Positions 30,997 through 38,845 of a stretch of DNA of 40,066 nucleotides are shown here, piece after piece (position 1 is the first letter of the stretch; the number at the start of each line of letters is the position of its first letter). Location: positions 1-40,066 of the IMG/VR virus record IMGVR_UViG_3300024975_000027; one strand, 5' to 3'. Position numbers and translations under genes: made by a program. Source of the stretch: a virus. The notes under the pieces are model-generated. The model saw nothing but the letters and a program-made list of their open reading frames with translations. It was not told the DNA's origin and searched no databases.

Positions 30997-31298
30997 GGCG
31001 CGAAGCCACCGTCACCGACCAGGACCTGCAGCGCGCCTGGGAGGCCCTGCGCCAGCCCGACTGGTTGCCCCTGCAGCAGGCCATGCACGCCGCCGCCCAA
31101 TACAAGCTGGTGTACGGCCTTGCCCTGCGCATGGCCAATGGCGAGCGGCCGCCAACGGCGAGCACACCCGAGCGGCCGACGCCGCCCGCAGGCACCGTGC
31201 GGCGCGAATGCCACGCCCCACCCGGCCCGCCGCTGCCGCACCACGCCGCGATTTTCGACCGCAAGCGGGCCGCCTCGGGCGAGCGGCCCGACGACTGA
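30993..31298 (+). CDS. Small helical early protein
   Basis: The protein has 101 aa from ATG 30993 (ATGA with the previous gene). Residues 8-55 are helical (DQDLQRAWEALRQPDW), and the C-terminus is a Pro/Arg-rich disordered tail. An upstream open extension overlaps two genes and is a shadow. Not recognised. Confidence 0.5.
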   Translation: MRREATVTDQDLQRAWEALRQPDWLPLQQAMHAAAQYKLVYGLALRMANGERPPTASTPERPTPPAGTVRRECHAPPGPPLPHHAAIFDRKRAASGERPDD

Positions 31299-31347
31299 CT
31301 GCGCCCCATCCAGCCTGCCCATCACCACCAAGCACCGAAAGGTCACC

Positions 31348-31899
31348 ATGAGCCACCACCACAAGCAGCGGCGCTCCAAGCACTACCGCCCGCGCGGCAT
31401 CGACACCAACCCCATCGAGCTGGCGATCAACCAGGCCATGCGCCTACTGCCGGCCGAGCAAACTGCGTTGACCGAGCCGATGGAAGCGGCGTTCGCCGAG
31501 ATCCGCGCCGGCCACGGCAACCTGGAGCACTGGGCGCGTCTGGCCGACTCCTTAAACATCGCCACTGCGCTGGCCCACCTAAGCATTGCCAGTGACCACC
31601 ACGCCACCTTCGAGGCCGGCCAGCAGGCGCTGAGCCGTTTGCACGAGCGCGTGGCGGCAAGCGGCTGCTGGACGCTCAAAGGCCGCGAGATCGCCGCGCT
31701 CGACGACGCGCTGTTTGTGCACAAGGTGCAGCTCAGCGTGTGCAGCCGCCGCGAGCTGCGCGAGGCCGTCACCAGCGTGATGCACCGCGTGCAGCAGGCC
31801 CTGGCCGGCAACGCGGCCACAGGCGTGCGCGTGTGCCTGCCTGGCCTGCTGGGCGGTGGCCAGCCTGAGCTGCAAGGGGCTGCGCATGCCCACGCCTAA
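31348..31899 (+). CDS. Conserved early phage protein of unknown function
   Basis: The protein has 183 aa and starts with a His-rich basic patch (MSHHHKQRRSKHY), then mostly helices (SIASDHHATFEAGQQALS) and a Gly-rich end. The RBS is AAAGG, 5-6 nt before ATG 31348. Its end overlaps the P-loop gene by 14 nt. No catalytic motif. Confidence 0.55.
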   Translation: MSHHHKQRRSKHYRPRGIDTNPIELAINQAMRLLPAEQTALTEPMEAAFAEIRAGHGNLEHWARLADSLNIATALAHLSIASDHHATFEAGQQALSRLHERVAASGCWTLKGREIAALDDALFVHKVQLSVCSRRELREAVTSVMHRVQQALAGNAATGVRVCLPGLLGGGQPELQGAAHAHA

Positions 31900-32149
31900 C
31901 AAGACCTGGTACGTCCACGGCCCGCAGGGCTGTGGCAAGACGCAGCACGGACCCGCCATCGCCGCGGCCCTGGGCCTGACCACCGTGGTCGAGTGGGAAC
32001 CAGGCCAGCGCCTGCCACCCGTCATCGGCCACCTGGTGCTTCTCCACTCGCCGCCCCCCGGCCAGCTCGAAGGCTTCCGCCGCGTGATGGCCTTCGACGA
32101 CGCGATGAAGCTGGTGCGCGCCAAGCAGCGCAGCCACCGCACCACCTGA
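31886..32149 (+). CDS. Mini P-loop protein
   Basis: The protein has 87 aa with a clear Walker A GPQGCGKT (about residues 12-19) preceded by the strand WYVH, and a second hydrophobic strand HLVLLHSPPP that may serve as Walker B or a small-molecule loop. It is far smaller than normal P-loop ATPases, so it may be a domain-size NTP-binding protein or a regulator. The start is ATG 31886, within the upstream gene, with an AGGGG site about 6 nt upstream. Confidence 0.6.
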   Translation: MPTPNKTWYVHGPQGCGKTQHGPAIAAALGLTTVVEWEPGQRLPPVIGHLVLLHSPPPGQLEGFRRVMAFDDAMKLVRAKQRSHRTT

Positions 32150-32189
32150 CCCGCCCGCATGGGCACAACCCCGCCCGCAAGGGCACAAC
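32150..32189. repeat. 20-bp tandem repeat with small hairpins
   Basis: Two 20-bp copies (32150-32169 and 32170-32189) differ at one base, each holding a GCCC-x4-GGGC mini-hairpin. They lie in the short gap before the next start and RBS. A translational role or simple duplication slippage are both possible. Confidence 0.6.
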
Positions 32190-32203
32190 AGGAGAGTCTC
32201 ACC

Positions 32204-32416
32204 ATGACGTTCAAACACCAGCTCGGTGCATCTGCCATCGACACGATCAGCAGCTTTCACGGTGCGATCACCGCGAGGGCCGAGTACGTGGGCACCACCA
32301 ATTGCCGCTACGAAGTGACGCCGCTGCACGCCGACGCCAACGGCAAGCCGATCGACCCGCAATGGTTCGACGAAGGCCGCCTCGTTACCGGCACGCAACC
32401 CGAAGCCCAAGGCTGA
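32204..32416 (+). CDS. Small conserved phage protein
   Basis: The protein has 70 aa from ATG 32204, with RBS GGAG about 9 nt upstream. Its compact strand pattern (HQLGASAIDTISSFHGAIT, ending in PQWFDEGRL) is common among small phage proteins of unknown role. A longer start at 32159 runs through the tandem repeat and is rejected. Confidence 0.6.
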   Translation: MTFKHQLGASAIDTISSFHGAITARAEYVGTTNCRYEVTPLHADANGKPIDPQWFDEGRLVTGTQPEAQG

Positions 32417-32422
32417 CCCATC

Positions 32423-34387
32423 ATGAGCGAAGCCACCCCACAAGCCCTGACCCCGGCCCCGCCGGTGGCCGGCGCCACCGAAGCCCCCGTCCAGCTGATG
32501 CAAGGCGGCGAGGCACACCACTACGCGCTGACGCTGTTCACGCGCAGCCCCAACAACCCGCGCACGCGCTTCTCCGAGAGCTACATCGAGGAGCTGGCCA
32601 CCAGCATCAAGCGGCTGGGCGGCGTGATCCAGCCCCTCCTGGCGCGGCCCAACCCCGAGTACGCTCCAGGCAACGGCCGCCCGCCGTATGAGATCGTCTG
32701 CGGCGAGTGCCGCTATCGGGCCAGTGTCAAGGCCGACATGGCCGGCATCCTGGCCATGGTGCGCCCGCTCACGGACTTCGACGTGCAAGAGGTGCAGATC
32801 GTCGAGAACCTGCACCGCAATGATCTGCACCCGCTGGAAGAGGCCGAGGGGCTGCAGCGCCTGCTGCGCGCGCCTGACGGCCTGCAGGGCTATGACAGCG
32901 TCGAGGAGCTGGCCGCGCGCCTGGGCAAGAGCCGGCGCTGGGTGTATGGCCGGCTGCAACTGCTGCAGCTGAGCGAGCCGGTGCGCATCGCGTTCTTTGA
33001 AGACCGCATCAAGGCCACCGTGGCCGGGCTCATTGCCCGCATGCCTGACGCCACCCAGCAGGCCGAGGCGCTGGCGCGCATCGAGGCAGGCTTCGGCGGC
33101 GAGAGCATGTCGTTCCGCCAGGCGGCCGAGTACCTGCAGAAAGACTTCATGCTCAACCTGGCCAAGGCCCGGTTCGACATCAAGTCGGCTTACCAATGCG
33201 CAGGCCCGTGCGGGCAGTGCCCCAAGCGATCGGGCGCCAACCCGGATCTGTTCGAGGACGTGACGGCCGGCGACATGTGCCAAGACCGCGCCTGCTTCGA
33301 CGCCAAGACCGAAGAGGCCCACCAGGCCGTGCTGGCCGGCGCACGCGCCATCGGCTGCAAGGTGTTGGCCGGCGACGAGGCGCGCCAGCTCATGCCCAGC
33401 GCCAGCATGCTGCCTACGGGCTACCAGTGGTTCGACAAGCCCTGCCCCAAGCTCACGGCCAGCAAGCGCACCCTGCGCGAGCTGTTCGGCACCAAGCTGC
33501 GCGACCTGGTGGTGATCGACCACCCGCAGACCGAGACCATCATCGAGCTGATGCCCGACACGGCCGTCAAGAAGATGCTCAAGGCCAAGGATCTGCTGCG
33601 CGACGAGCCCGCACCGGCGGCACCAGCGCCCGCCCTGTCCGTCGCCCCGGTGGTGAGCCATGGCCCGGCACCGGCACCCAAGCCGGTGCCCGTGAAGCCC
33701 CGCACCGACCAGCAGCTCGAAGCCGACATGGCCGAGCGCGCGGGCGATCTGTTCAGCCAGATGCTGTTCAAGCGCATGCACGACCAGCTGGCCAGCGCCG
33801 AGCAGCTGCCGGCACGCGCGGCCGAGCTGCTGGTGCTGCAGCGCGTCGAAGACAACATGAGCGCCCAGGCCATCGAGCTGATGTATGAGGTGCGAGGCTG
33901 GGACTTGCCCGACCGCCAGACCGCCTATTTGTCCGACTTGGCCGCGAAGCTGCGCACGCTCGACGGCCACCAGGTGGGCCTGCTGCTGATCGAAACGCTC
34001 TACGCGGAGGAGCTGACCAACAGCGACACCCTCGGCGACCTGCGCACCAACTTCGAGAGCTACGCCCTTGAGGTGGCCGAGCTTCTGGAGATCGAGCTGC
34101 CCCCGATCCAGGCCGAGGCCGACGAGGGCGCCTATCAGCAGGTGAGCGCCGAGGAGCGGCGGCGACTGGGCATGGATAGCGACGAGGACGAGCACGACGA
34201 TGCCACCGACGCGACCGCGGCTTTCGTTGCGGTGCACGCGCCCAAGCCCACCGCCGCCAAGGTGCCCGTCAAGTACCGCAACGCATCGACCGGCGAAAGC
34301 TGGAGCGGCCGTGGCCTGCAACCCAAGTGGCTGAAGGTGGCCATCGGTGCCGGCGCACGGCTGCAAGACTTCGAGGTCGCCCCATGA
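32423..34387 (+). CDS. Lone ParB-like protein with a Cys cluster
   Basis: The protein has 654 aa. ParB signatures are NPRTRF (about residues 45-50), GECRYRA (94-100, the CTP-binding motif) and ENLHRNDLHPLEEA (128-141), then an HTH (LAARLGKSRRWVYGRLQLL, about 163-181). A Cys cluster CAGPCGQCPKR...CQDRACF follows (about 258-292), likely a zinc knuckle as in some plasmid/phage ParB/KorB-like proteins. The C-terminal half (about 380-600) is helical. No ParA gene is present in the window, so it probably acts as a DNA-binding regulator or CTP-switch clamp, not in classical partition. It overlaps the next gene by ATGA. Confidence 0.82.
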   Translation: MSEATPQALTPAPPVAGATEAPVQLMQGGEAHHYALTLFTRSPNNPRTRFSESYIEELATSIKRLGGVIQPLLARPNPEYAPGNGRPPYEIVCGECRYRASVKADMAGILAMVRPLTDFDVQEVQIVENLHRNDLHPLEEAEGLQRLLRAPDGLQGYDSVEELAARLGKSRRWVYGRLQLLQLSEPVRIAFFEDRIKATVAGLIARMPDATQQAEALARIEAGFGGESMSFRQAAEYLQKDFMLNLAKARFDIKSAYQCAGPCGQCPKRSGANPDLFEDVTAGDMCQDRACFDAKTEEAHQAVLAGARAIGCKVLAGDEARQLMPSASMLPTGYQWFDKPCPKLTASKRTLRELFGTKLRDLVVIDHPQTETIIELMPDTAVKKMLKAKDLLRDEPAPAAPAPALSVAPVVSHGPAPAPKPVPVKPRTDQQLEADMAERAGDLFSQMLFKRMHDQLASAEQLPARAAELLVLQRVEDNMSAQAIELMYEVRGWDLPDRQTAYLSDLAAKLRTLDGHQVGLLLIETLYAEELTNSDTLGDLRTNFESYALEVAELLEIELPPIQAEADEGAYQQVSAEERRRLGMDSDEDEHDDATDATAAFVAVHAPKPTAAKVPVKYRNASTGESWSGRGLQPKWLKVAIGAGARLQDFEVAP

Positions 34388-34584
34388 GCATCGCGCCCAC
34401 CACAGTGCACATCGGCGGCGCACACACCGCCATGAAAGAGAACATCGCCCGCGAGGCCGCCAAGCTGGTGGCCCTGGCCGAGGCCTTCGGTCTGGTGGTC
34501 ACCATCGAGCGCGAGTCGCTGCCGCCGCTGCGCATGGGCAACCATGCGCCGGTGATTGCGGTATGGCAGATCGGGGAGAAGTAG
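34384..34584 (+). CDS. Small early protein, unknown
   Basis: The protein has 66 aa from ATG 34384 (ATGA with the ParB-like gene). Mixed alpha/beta composition (AREAAKLVALAEAF; HAPVIAVWQIGEK); no motif recognised. It precedes the DUF5131 gene by 2 nt. Confidence 0.5.
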   Translation: MSIAPTTVHIGGAHTAMKENIAREAAKLVALAEAFGLVVTIERESLPPLRMGNHAPVIAVWQIGEK

Positions 34585-34586
34585 CC

Positions 34587-35642
34587 ATGGCCGCGCAATC
34601 GAACATCGAGTGGACGGACTCCACCTTCAACCCCTGGGAAGGCTGTCAGAAGGTCGGCCCGGGCTGCGACCACTGCTATGCCGAGAACCGCAATGCACGG
34701 TTCGCGGGCGGCCAGGCGATCAATTGGGGGCCTGGCGCTCCACGCCGCCTGACCAGCGCCAGCAACTGGGCCAAGCCCTTGGCCTGGAATCGAGACCATC
34801 AAGCGTTCTTCGCCCAGCACGGCAGGCGGCGTCGGGTGTTCTGTGCCAGCCTGGCTGATGTGTTCGACAACGCAGTGCCGGCGCAATGGCGCATCAGCTT
34901 GCTCAGGCTCATCGAGCAGACGCCGCACCTGGATTGGTTGCTGCTGACCAAGCGCATCGGCAATGCAGCGGACATGCTCGAAGTGGCCATGCGCGCCATC
35001 ACCGCCGGCCGTGAAGGCTGGCGGGACAACTACTTCCCGCACGTCGCGATCGGCGCCACGGTGGTCAACCAGGAAGAGGCGGACCGCGATGTTCCGAAGC
35101 TGCTGGCGACACCGGCGCGCGTGCGGTTCCTGAGCATCGAGCCGATGCTGGGGCCGGTGGACATTAAGAAGTACCTGTGGCCAGTGCATGCACGCTGGCC
35201 CGCGAAGTACCGCTCTCCTGCCGAGGCTATCGCCGACGGCGCAGAAGTTACCTACCACCGGCAGGCACTGATCTCTTCAGACTGGGCCAACCACTTGGTG
35301 AACTGGGTAATCGTCGGCGGCGAGAGCGGCCCCGAGGCCAGGCCGATGCACCCTGACTGGGTGCGCTCGCTGCGATATCAGTGCGAAGCCGCGAACACGC
35401 CCTTTCTGTTCAAGCAGTGGGGCGAGTGGGCTGTCTGCGTCGGAGACGATCAGCGCTTACACCCAGAGGCAATTCGCGCTCGACGGGAAAACCACACAGC
35501 CGCATGGCCAGATGGCACGGTCGGAGATGGCGCCCATCGAAAGAACGGCGGGTTCGGCACGCCGCTGCTACGCATCGGCAAGAAGGCTGCCGGCCGTCTA
35601 CTCGATGGCCGCACGCATGACGGCTTCCCCCCCGCCGCTTGA
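34587..35642 (+). CDS. Gp37/Gp68 family (DUF5131) protein, radical-SAM-like
   Basis: The protein has 351 aa. It begins QSNIEWTDSTFNPWEGCQ and continues with a CX6CX2C cluster (CQKVGPGCDHC), the hallmark of DUF5131. Beta/alpha barrel strands are visible (WLLLTKRIGN, FLSIEPMLGP, WVIVGGESGPEARP). The cluster suggests a radical SAM-like iron-sulfur site. Family members are common in phages and their chemistry is not settled. An upstream open frame begins inside ParB and is a shadow. The RBS is GGGGAG, 8 nt upstream. Confidence 0.8.
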   Translation: MAAQSNIEWTDSTFNPWEGCQKVGPGCDHCYAENRNARFAGGQAINWGPGAPRRLTSASNWAKPLAWNRDHQAFFAQHGRRRRVFCASLADVFDNAVPAQWRISLLRLIEQTPHLDWLLLTKRIGNAADMLEVAMRAITAGREGWRDNYFPHVAIGATVVNQEEADRDVPKLLATPARVRFLSIEPMLGPVDIKKYLWPVHARWPAKYRSPAEAIADGAEVTYHRQALISSDWANHLVNWVIVGGESGPEARPMHPDWVRSLRYQCEAANTPFLFKQWGEWAVCVGDDQRLHPEAIRARRENHTAAWPDGTVGDGAHRKNGGFGTPLLRIGKKAAGRLLDGRTHDGFPPAA

Positions 35643-35651
35643 GGGCCTGAC

Positions 35652-36071
35652 ATGAAAGCACTTTCTATCCGCCAGCCCTGGGCCTGGCTCATCTGCCAGG
35701 GCATCAAGCCCGTGGAGAACCGCACCTGGTGGATCGCCTACCGCGGCGAGCTGCTCATCCACGCCGGCAAGACGTTCGACCACGAGGGCGCGCAGAGCAT
35801 CGCCGAGGTGTTCCCGGATCTCGCCGCGCGCATGCCGGCGCCCGACCAATACGAGATGGGCGGCATCGTTGGCCAGGCCACGCTGACCGACTGCGTGCGC
35901 GAGCACCCCAGCCCGTTCTTCACCGGCCCGTTCGGCTTCGTGCTCGCCGATGCGAAGCCCCTGCCCTTCCGCCCCTTCAAGGGCGTGCTGGGCCTCTTCG
36001 AGGTGCCAGACGCCGACGAGCAGGCCGAGGCCTTTCCCCAGTCCAGCCAGGCACAGGAAGGGCTGTTCTGA
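35652..36071 (+). CDS. ASCH-domain protein
   Basis: The protein has 139 aa. The start MKALSIRQPWAWLICQGIKP is the ASCH signature; ENRTW and GKTF form the expected RNA-binding pocket region, and PFKGVLGLFEV is the closing strand. ASCH proteins are thought to bind RNA; the phage role is not known. It follows DUF5131 by 10 nt. Confidence 0.8.
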   Translation: MKALSIRQPWAWLICQGIKPVENRTWWIAYRGELLIHAGKTFDHEGAQSIAEVFPDLAARMPAPDQYEMGGIVGQATLTDCVREHPSPFFTGPFGFVLADAKPLPFRPFKGVLGLFEVPDADEQAEAFPQSSQAQEGLF

Positions 36072-36072
36072 C

Positions 36073-36339
36073 ATGGCCACGAAAGACATCAGCGACGTGC
36101 AGGTGCTGCAGGCCTATGCCGAGGCATCGAGACTTTATGCCGCGAATCCCACGCTCTTTCGATGGCCTGAGGCGCTGCTGCAGGAACGGACCGGCCAATG
36201 CAAGAAGGTGTGCTTCAGCGCTATGGATCGCGCCCACCGCCGCGGGCTCACCGAGTACGGCGTCAGCCTGCGGGCCGGATGGATCACTGACGCCGGCGAA
36301 GCGCTTTTGGCATCCACCAAGCCGGAGCCTGCAGCATGA
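36073..36339 (+). CDS. Small conserved phage protein
   Basis: The protein has 88 aa from ATG 36073. It is helical with FRWPEALLQERTGQ and CKKVCFSAMDRAHRRGL, followed by a strand-rich end. It overlaps the next gene by ATGA. Similar short proteins occur in many phages of this type; the role is unknown. Confidence 0.6.
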   Translation: MATKDISDVQVLQAYAEASRLYAANPTLFRWPEALLQERTGQCKKVCFSAMDRAHRRGLTEYGVSLRAGWITDAGEALLASTKPEPAA

Positions 36340-36631
36340 CCACCGCCAAAGCCGCCTACGTCAAGAGCCAGGGCCAGACGCGCAGCCATCACTGCCACTG
36401 GCCCGGCTGCACCAAGCAGTGCCCCCCCCGGCGATGTGGGGCTGCAGGCCTCATTGGTACAGCCTGCCGGCCGACCTGCGCAAAGACATCTGGGCCACCT
36501 ACCGGCCCGGCCAAGAAGTCCACGGCACCCCGAGCCGCGCCTATGTGCGCGTGGCCCAGGCGGTGCAGGACTGGATCACCCAGCACCAGGCCAGCGCGCC
36601 GGTGCAAACACGATTGGATGACGCACCATGA
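36336..36631 (+). pseudogene. Frameshifted small Cys-rich gene
   Basis: Two frames give one product of about 98 aa. The first frame carries SHHCHWPGCTKQC, and the second continues PPAMWGCRPHWYSLPAD to the stop at 36631, where the next gene starts by ATGA. The break falls in a run of eight C (36422-36429); nine C would restore one frame. The C4/His pattern suggests a zinc-binding protein. Real indel, sequencing error and slippage are all possible. The intact coupling at both ends argues that the gene is normally functional. Confidence 0.7.
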
Positions 36632-37521
36632 CTTCCGCCTATCAGCGCTTCGCCGCGGCAATCAGGCGCCTGCTCGCGCCAGGCCCTGCTTGGGTTATCG
36701 AAAAGGCTACCAACCGCCGCGCCGAGCTTGCCGAAGACGCCCTCGGCAGGTATCGAACCGCCGTCGATGATCTCGACAGGTGGTGCGGCCACACGTACCC
36801 GCAAGCCCGCCTGATTGCTGAGCACTTGCGCGCTGCCGGTGAAGGCCTTGGCCTCAATGCTGGTACGCCGTGTGGCAGCGAGGCCTGTACCGTCAGCGGC
36901 TTGCGCCAGCAGCTCGCAAGACTTGCCCCGGCCTTCCCGACCTGGATCGGTTTCGAGCAGCCCGACACACTCCTCATTGACCGAAAGCGCTACACCGCGA
37001 GCTTGCTCGGCCGTACCGGTCTTATGGGGGAGCGGGGGGCGCTGCTGACGATCGAGTCAAACCCCGAAGATGAGCAGGTGACGTTCAGGCGCATGCACTC
37101 GTCACCCGCTGTGCTCGATGTGCTGGACGAGCGCGAGTGGCAGATCAACGTCGAGCGGTTCATGCCGGCGCACGACGACGAGCACGACGCCGGCGAGATG
37201 GCTGCGGCCGCGGCGGCCTATGCGCTGTCGGCCGCAGACCGCCTGCATCCGCTGTCGCAGGGGGACGGCGGAACAGAGGCCCCACTGTCGTGGCCATGGG
37301 ATGCCAGCTGGTGGCGGCCCAAGACGCCACGCGAAGACCTGGTGCGCGCGGCTGCGCTGGCGATCGCAGAGATAGACAAGCTAGACCGTCAAGCGGCCAA
37401 GGCCGCCCGCATGCCATCGATGCCGGCGCACGGTCGCGTTTTCAGCGAGTCCGAGGCCGAATCAGCGATTGATCGCCTGCGCGGCATGATCACCCCTATC
37501 CAGCCGCCGAGCCCGAAATGA
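36628..37521 (+). CDS. Conserved phage protein of unknown function
   Basis: The protein has 297 aa. Residues about 170-285 match a widespread phage domain: EWQINVERFMPAHDDEHDAG, later DASWWRPKTPREDLVRAAAL, and helical EIDKLDR. The N-terminal half is less recognisable (FAAAIRRLLAPG; GSEACTVSGLRQQLARL). The start overlaps the previous gene by ATGA and the end overlaps the next by ATGA. The role is unknown. Confidence 0.65.
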   Translation: MTSAYQRFAAAIRRLLAPGPAWVIEKATNRRAELAEDALGRYRTAVDDLDRWCGHTYPQARLIAEHLRAAGEGLGLNAGTPCGSEACTVSGLRQQLARLAPAFPTWIGFEQPDTLLIDRKRYTASLLGRTGLMGERGALLTIESNPEDEQVTFRRMHSSPAVLDVLDEREWQINVERFMPAHDDEHDAGEMAAAAAAYALSAADRLHPLSQGDGGTEAPLSWPWDASWWRPKTPREDLVRAAALAIAEIDKLDRQAAKAARMPSMPAHGRVFSESEAESAIDRLRGMITPIQPPSPK

Positions 37522-37739
37522 ACACTCAAATCAAGTACCCGCCCGGCGCCCTGGTGCGGGCAACCGAGATCTGCCGCGACCCCAAGACCGGCCGCCCTGG
37601 CCTGCTGCCAATCAACCGCTCGACCTGGTACAAGTGGATCAAGGCCAAGCGCGTGCCTGAGGGCCGCAAGATCGGTGCGGCCACGACGGTGTGGCCGGTC
37701 GAGGTGGTGCTGGCGCTGGGGCAAGGTGAGGCGCCGTGA
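37518..37739 (+). CDS. AlpA-type DNA-binding protein, candidate excisionase
   Basis: The protein has 73 aa. The core LVRATEICRDPKT, LLPINRSTWYKWI and GAATTVWPVEVVLAL is the AlpA family winged-HTH. AlpA-like proteins next to a prophage integrase often act as recombination directionality factors or regulators of int. Here the methylase and a small gene lie between it and int. ATGA/GTGA overlaps place it in the early operon. Confidence 0.75.
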   Translation: MNTQIKYPPGALVRATEICRDPKTGRPGLLPINRSTWYKWIKAKRVPEGRKIGAATTVWPVEVVLALGQGEAP

Positions 37740-38602
37740 CGGTGGCCAGCCCGGCGCTGCGCTACCACGGAGCCAAGTTCCGGCTTGCCCCCTGGGTGCA
37801 GCGGTTCTTTCCGCCTCATGCCCGCTACGTCGAGCCCTTCGGCGGCGCGGCTGGCGTGCTGCTGCAGAAGCCTCGCGCCTATGCCGAGGTCTATAACGAC
37901 CTGGATGGCGACATCGTCAACTTCTTTCGCGTGCTGCGTGACCCGGTGCAGTGTGCCGAACTCGTCGACGCCTGCCAGCTCACGCCCTACGCCCGCGACG
38001 AGTTTGAGCTGGCATTCAAGCCCACCGACAACCAGGTAGAACGCGCCAGGCGCACTGCTGTGCGCGCGGCCATGGGCTTCGGGTCAACCAGCGCCACCAA
38101 AGGCACATGCGGCTTTCGTACGGACACCCGGCGCAGCTACGGCACGGCCCAGCACATCTGGCAGCGATACCCAGACAGCCTGGCCAGCATCGCCAAGCGC
38201 CTGCAGGGCGTGCTCATTGAGAATCGCCCGGCGATCGGAGTCATGCAAACGCATGATGGCCCCGACACTCTGCACTTTGTTGACCCCCCCTACTTGCCGG
38301 AAACCCGGGAGCGGCCAGGCCGCGGCTACTACCGCCATGAGATGACCGCCGACCAGCACGCCGAGCTGCTGGACACCGTCGACGGCCTCGCCGGCATGGT
38401 GGTGCTATGCGGCTACCCGAGCGAGCTGTACGACACGCGGCTGGCCCACTGGCAGCGCCACACCACCGTGGCCCGAATTTCCGGCCAGCGCGGCACCAGC
38501 AACCGCACCGAGGTCATCTGGATCAACCAGGCCTGCGCCAATGCGCTGCACCGCCTCGACGGCGGGCTGTTTGCCGAGCAGGCAGCTCAAGCCGTAGGCT
38601 AA
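37736..38602 (+). CDS. Dam-like adenine-N6 DNA methyltransferase
   Basis: The protein has 288 aa with a GTG start (GTGA with the previous gene). Motif I FGGAAG (residues 35-40) binds SAM; catalytic motif DPPY is at residues 183-186. The strand pattern of D12-class MTases follows. Role: methylates adenine, probably to protect phage DNA from host restriction or to mark it. Without a partner endonuclease it is an orphan enzyme; the recognition site cannot be read from the sequence. Confidence 0.88.
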   Translation: MTVASPALRYHGAKFRLAPWVQRFFPPHARYVEPFGGAAGVLLQKPRAYAEVYNDLDGDIVNFFRVLRDPVQCAELVDACQLTPYARDEFELAFKPTDNQVERARRTAVRAAMGFGSTSATKGTCGFRTDTRRSYGTAQHIWQRYPDSLASIAKRLQGVLIENRPAIGVMQTHDGPDTLHFVDPPYLPETRERPGRGYYRHEMTADQHAELLDTVDGLAGMVVLCGYPSELYDTRLAHWQRHTTVARISGQRGTSNRTEVIWINQACANALHRLDGGLFAEQAAQAVG

Positions 38603-38638
38603 GGCAACATAGCGACCTCAACTCGTCGCGACTCCATC

Positions 38639-38836
38639 ATGAACATCTATCACGTCAGTTGGCTACAGGCCCACCAGTACGGCCTGAATGCCGTCGTCAT
38701 CGCCGAGACGGCCGATGCGGCCCTGCAACTGCTGGACCTGGCCGCCTCAAACACCAGCGGCGTGGAAGTGGCCACGCTAGGCCCATGCACCTCGGGCGCC
38801 ACCGCGCCCGAGGTGATCTGCTGCGAGCAGCTCTAG
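38639..38836 (+). CDS. Small unknown protein before int
   Basis: The protein has 65 aa: a helix-rich start (IYHVSWLQAHQYG), a strand-like core (NAVVIAETADAALQLL) and a Cys-containing end (EVICCEQL). It has no clear RBS and stops 9 nt before the convergent integrase. It could be a small anti-defence or regulatory protein; no family recognised. Confidence 0.5.
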   Translation: MNIYHVSWLQAHQYGLNAVVIAETADAALQLLDLAASNTSGVEVATLGPCTSGATAPEVICCEQL

Positions 38837-38845
38837 TCCGCAGGC

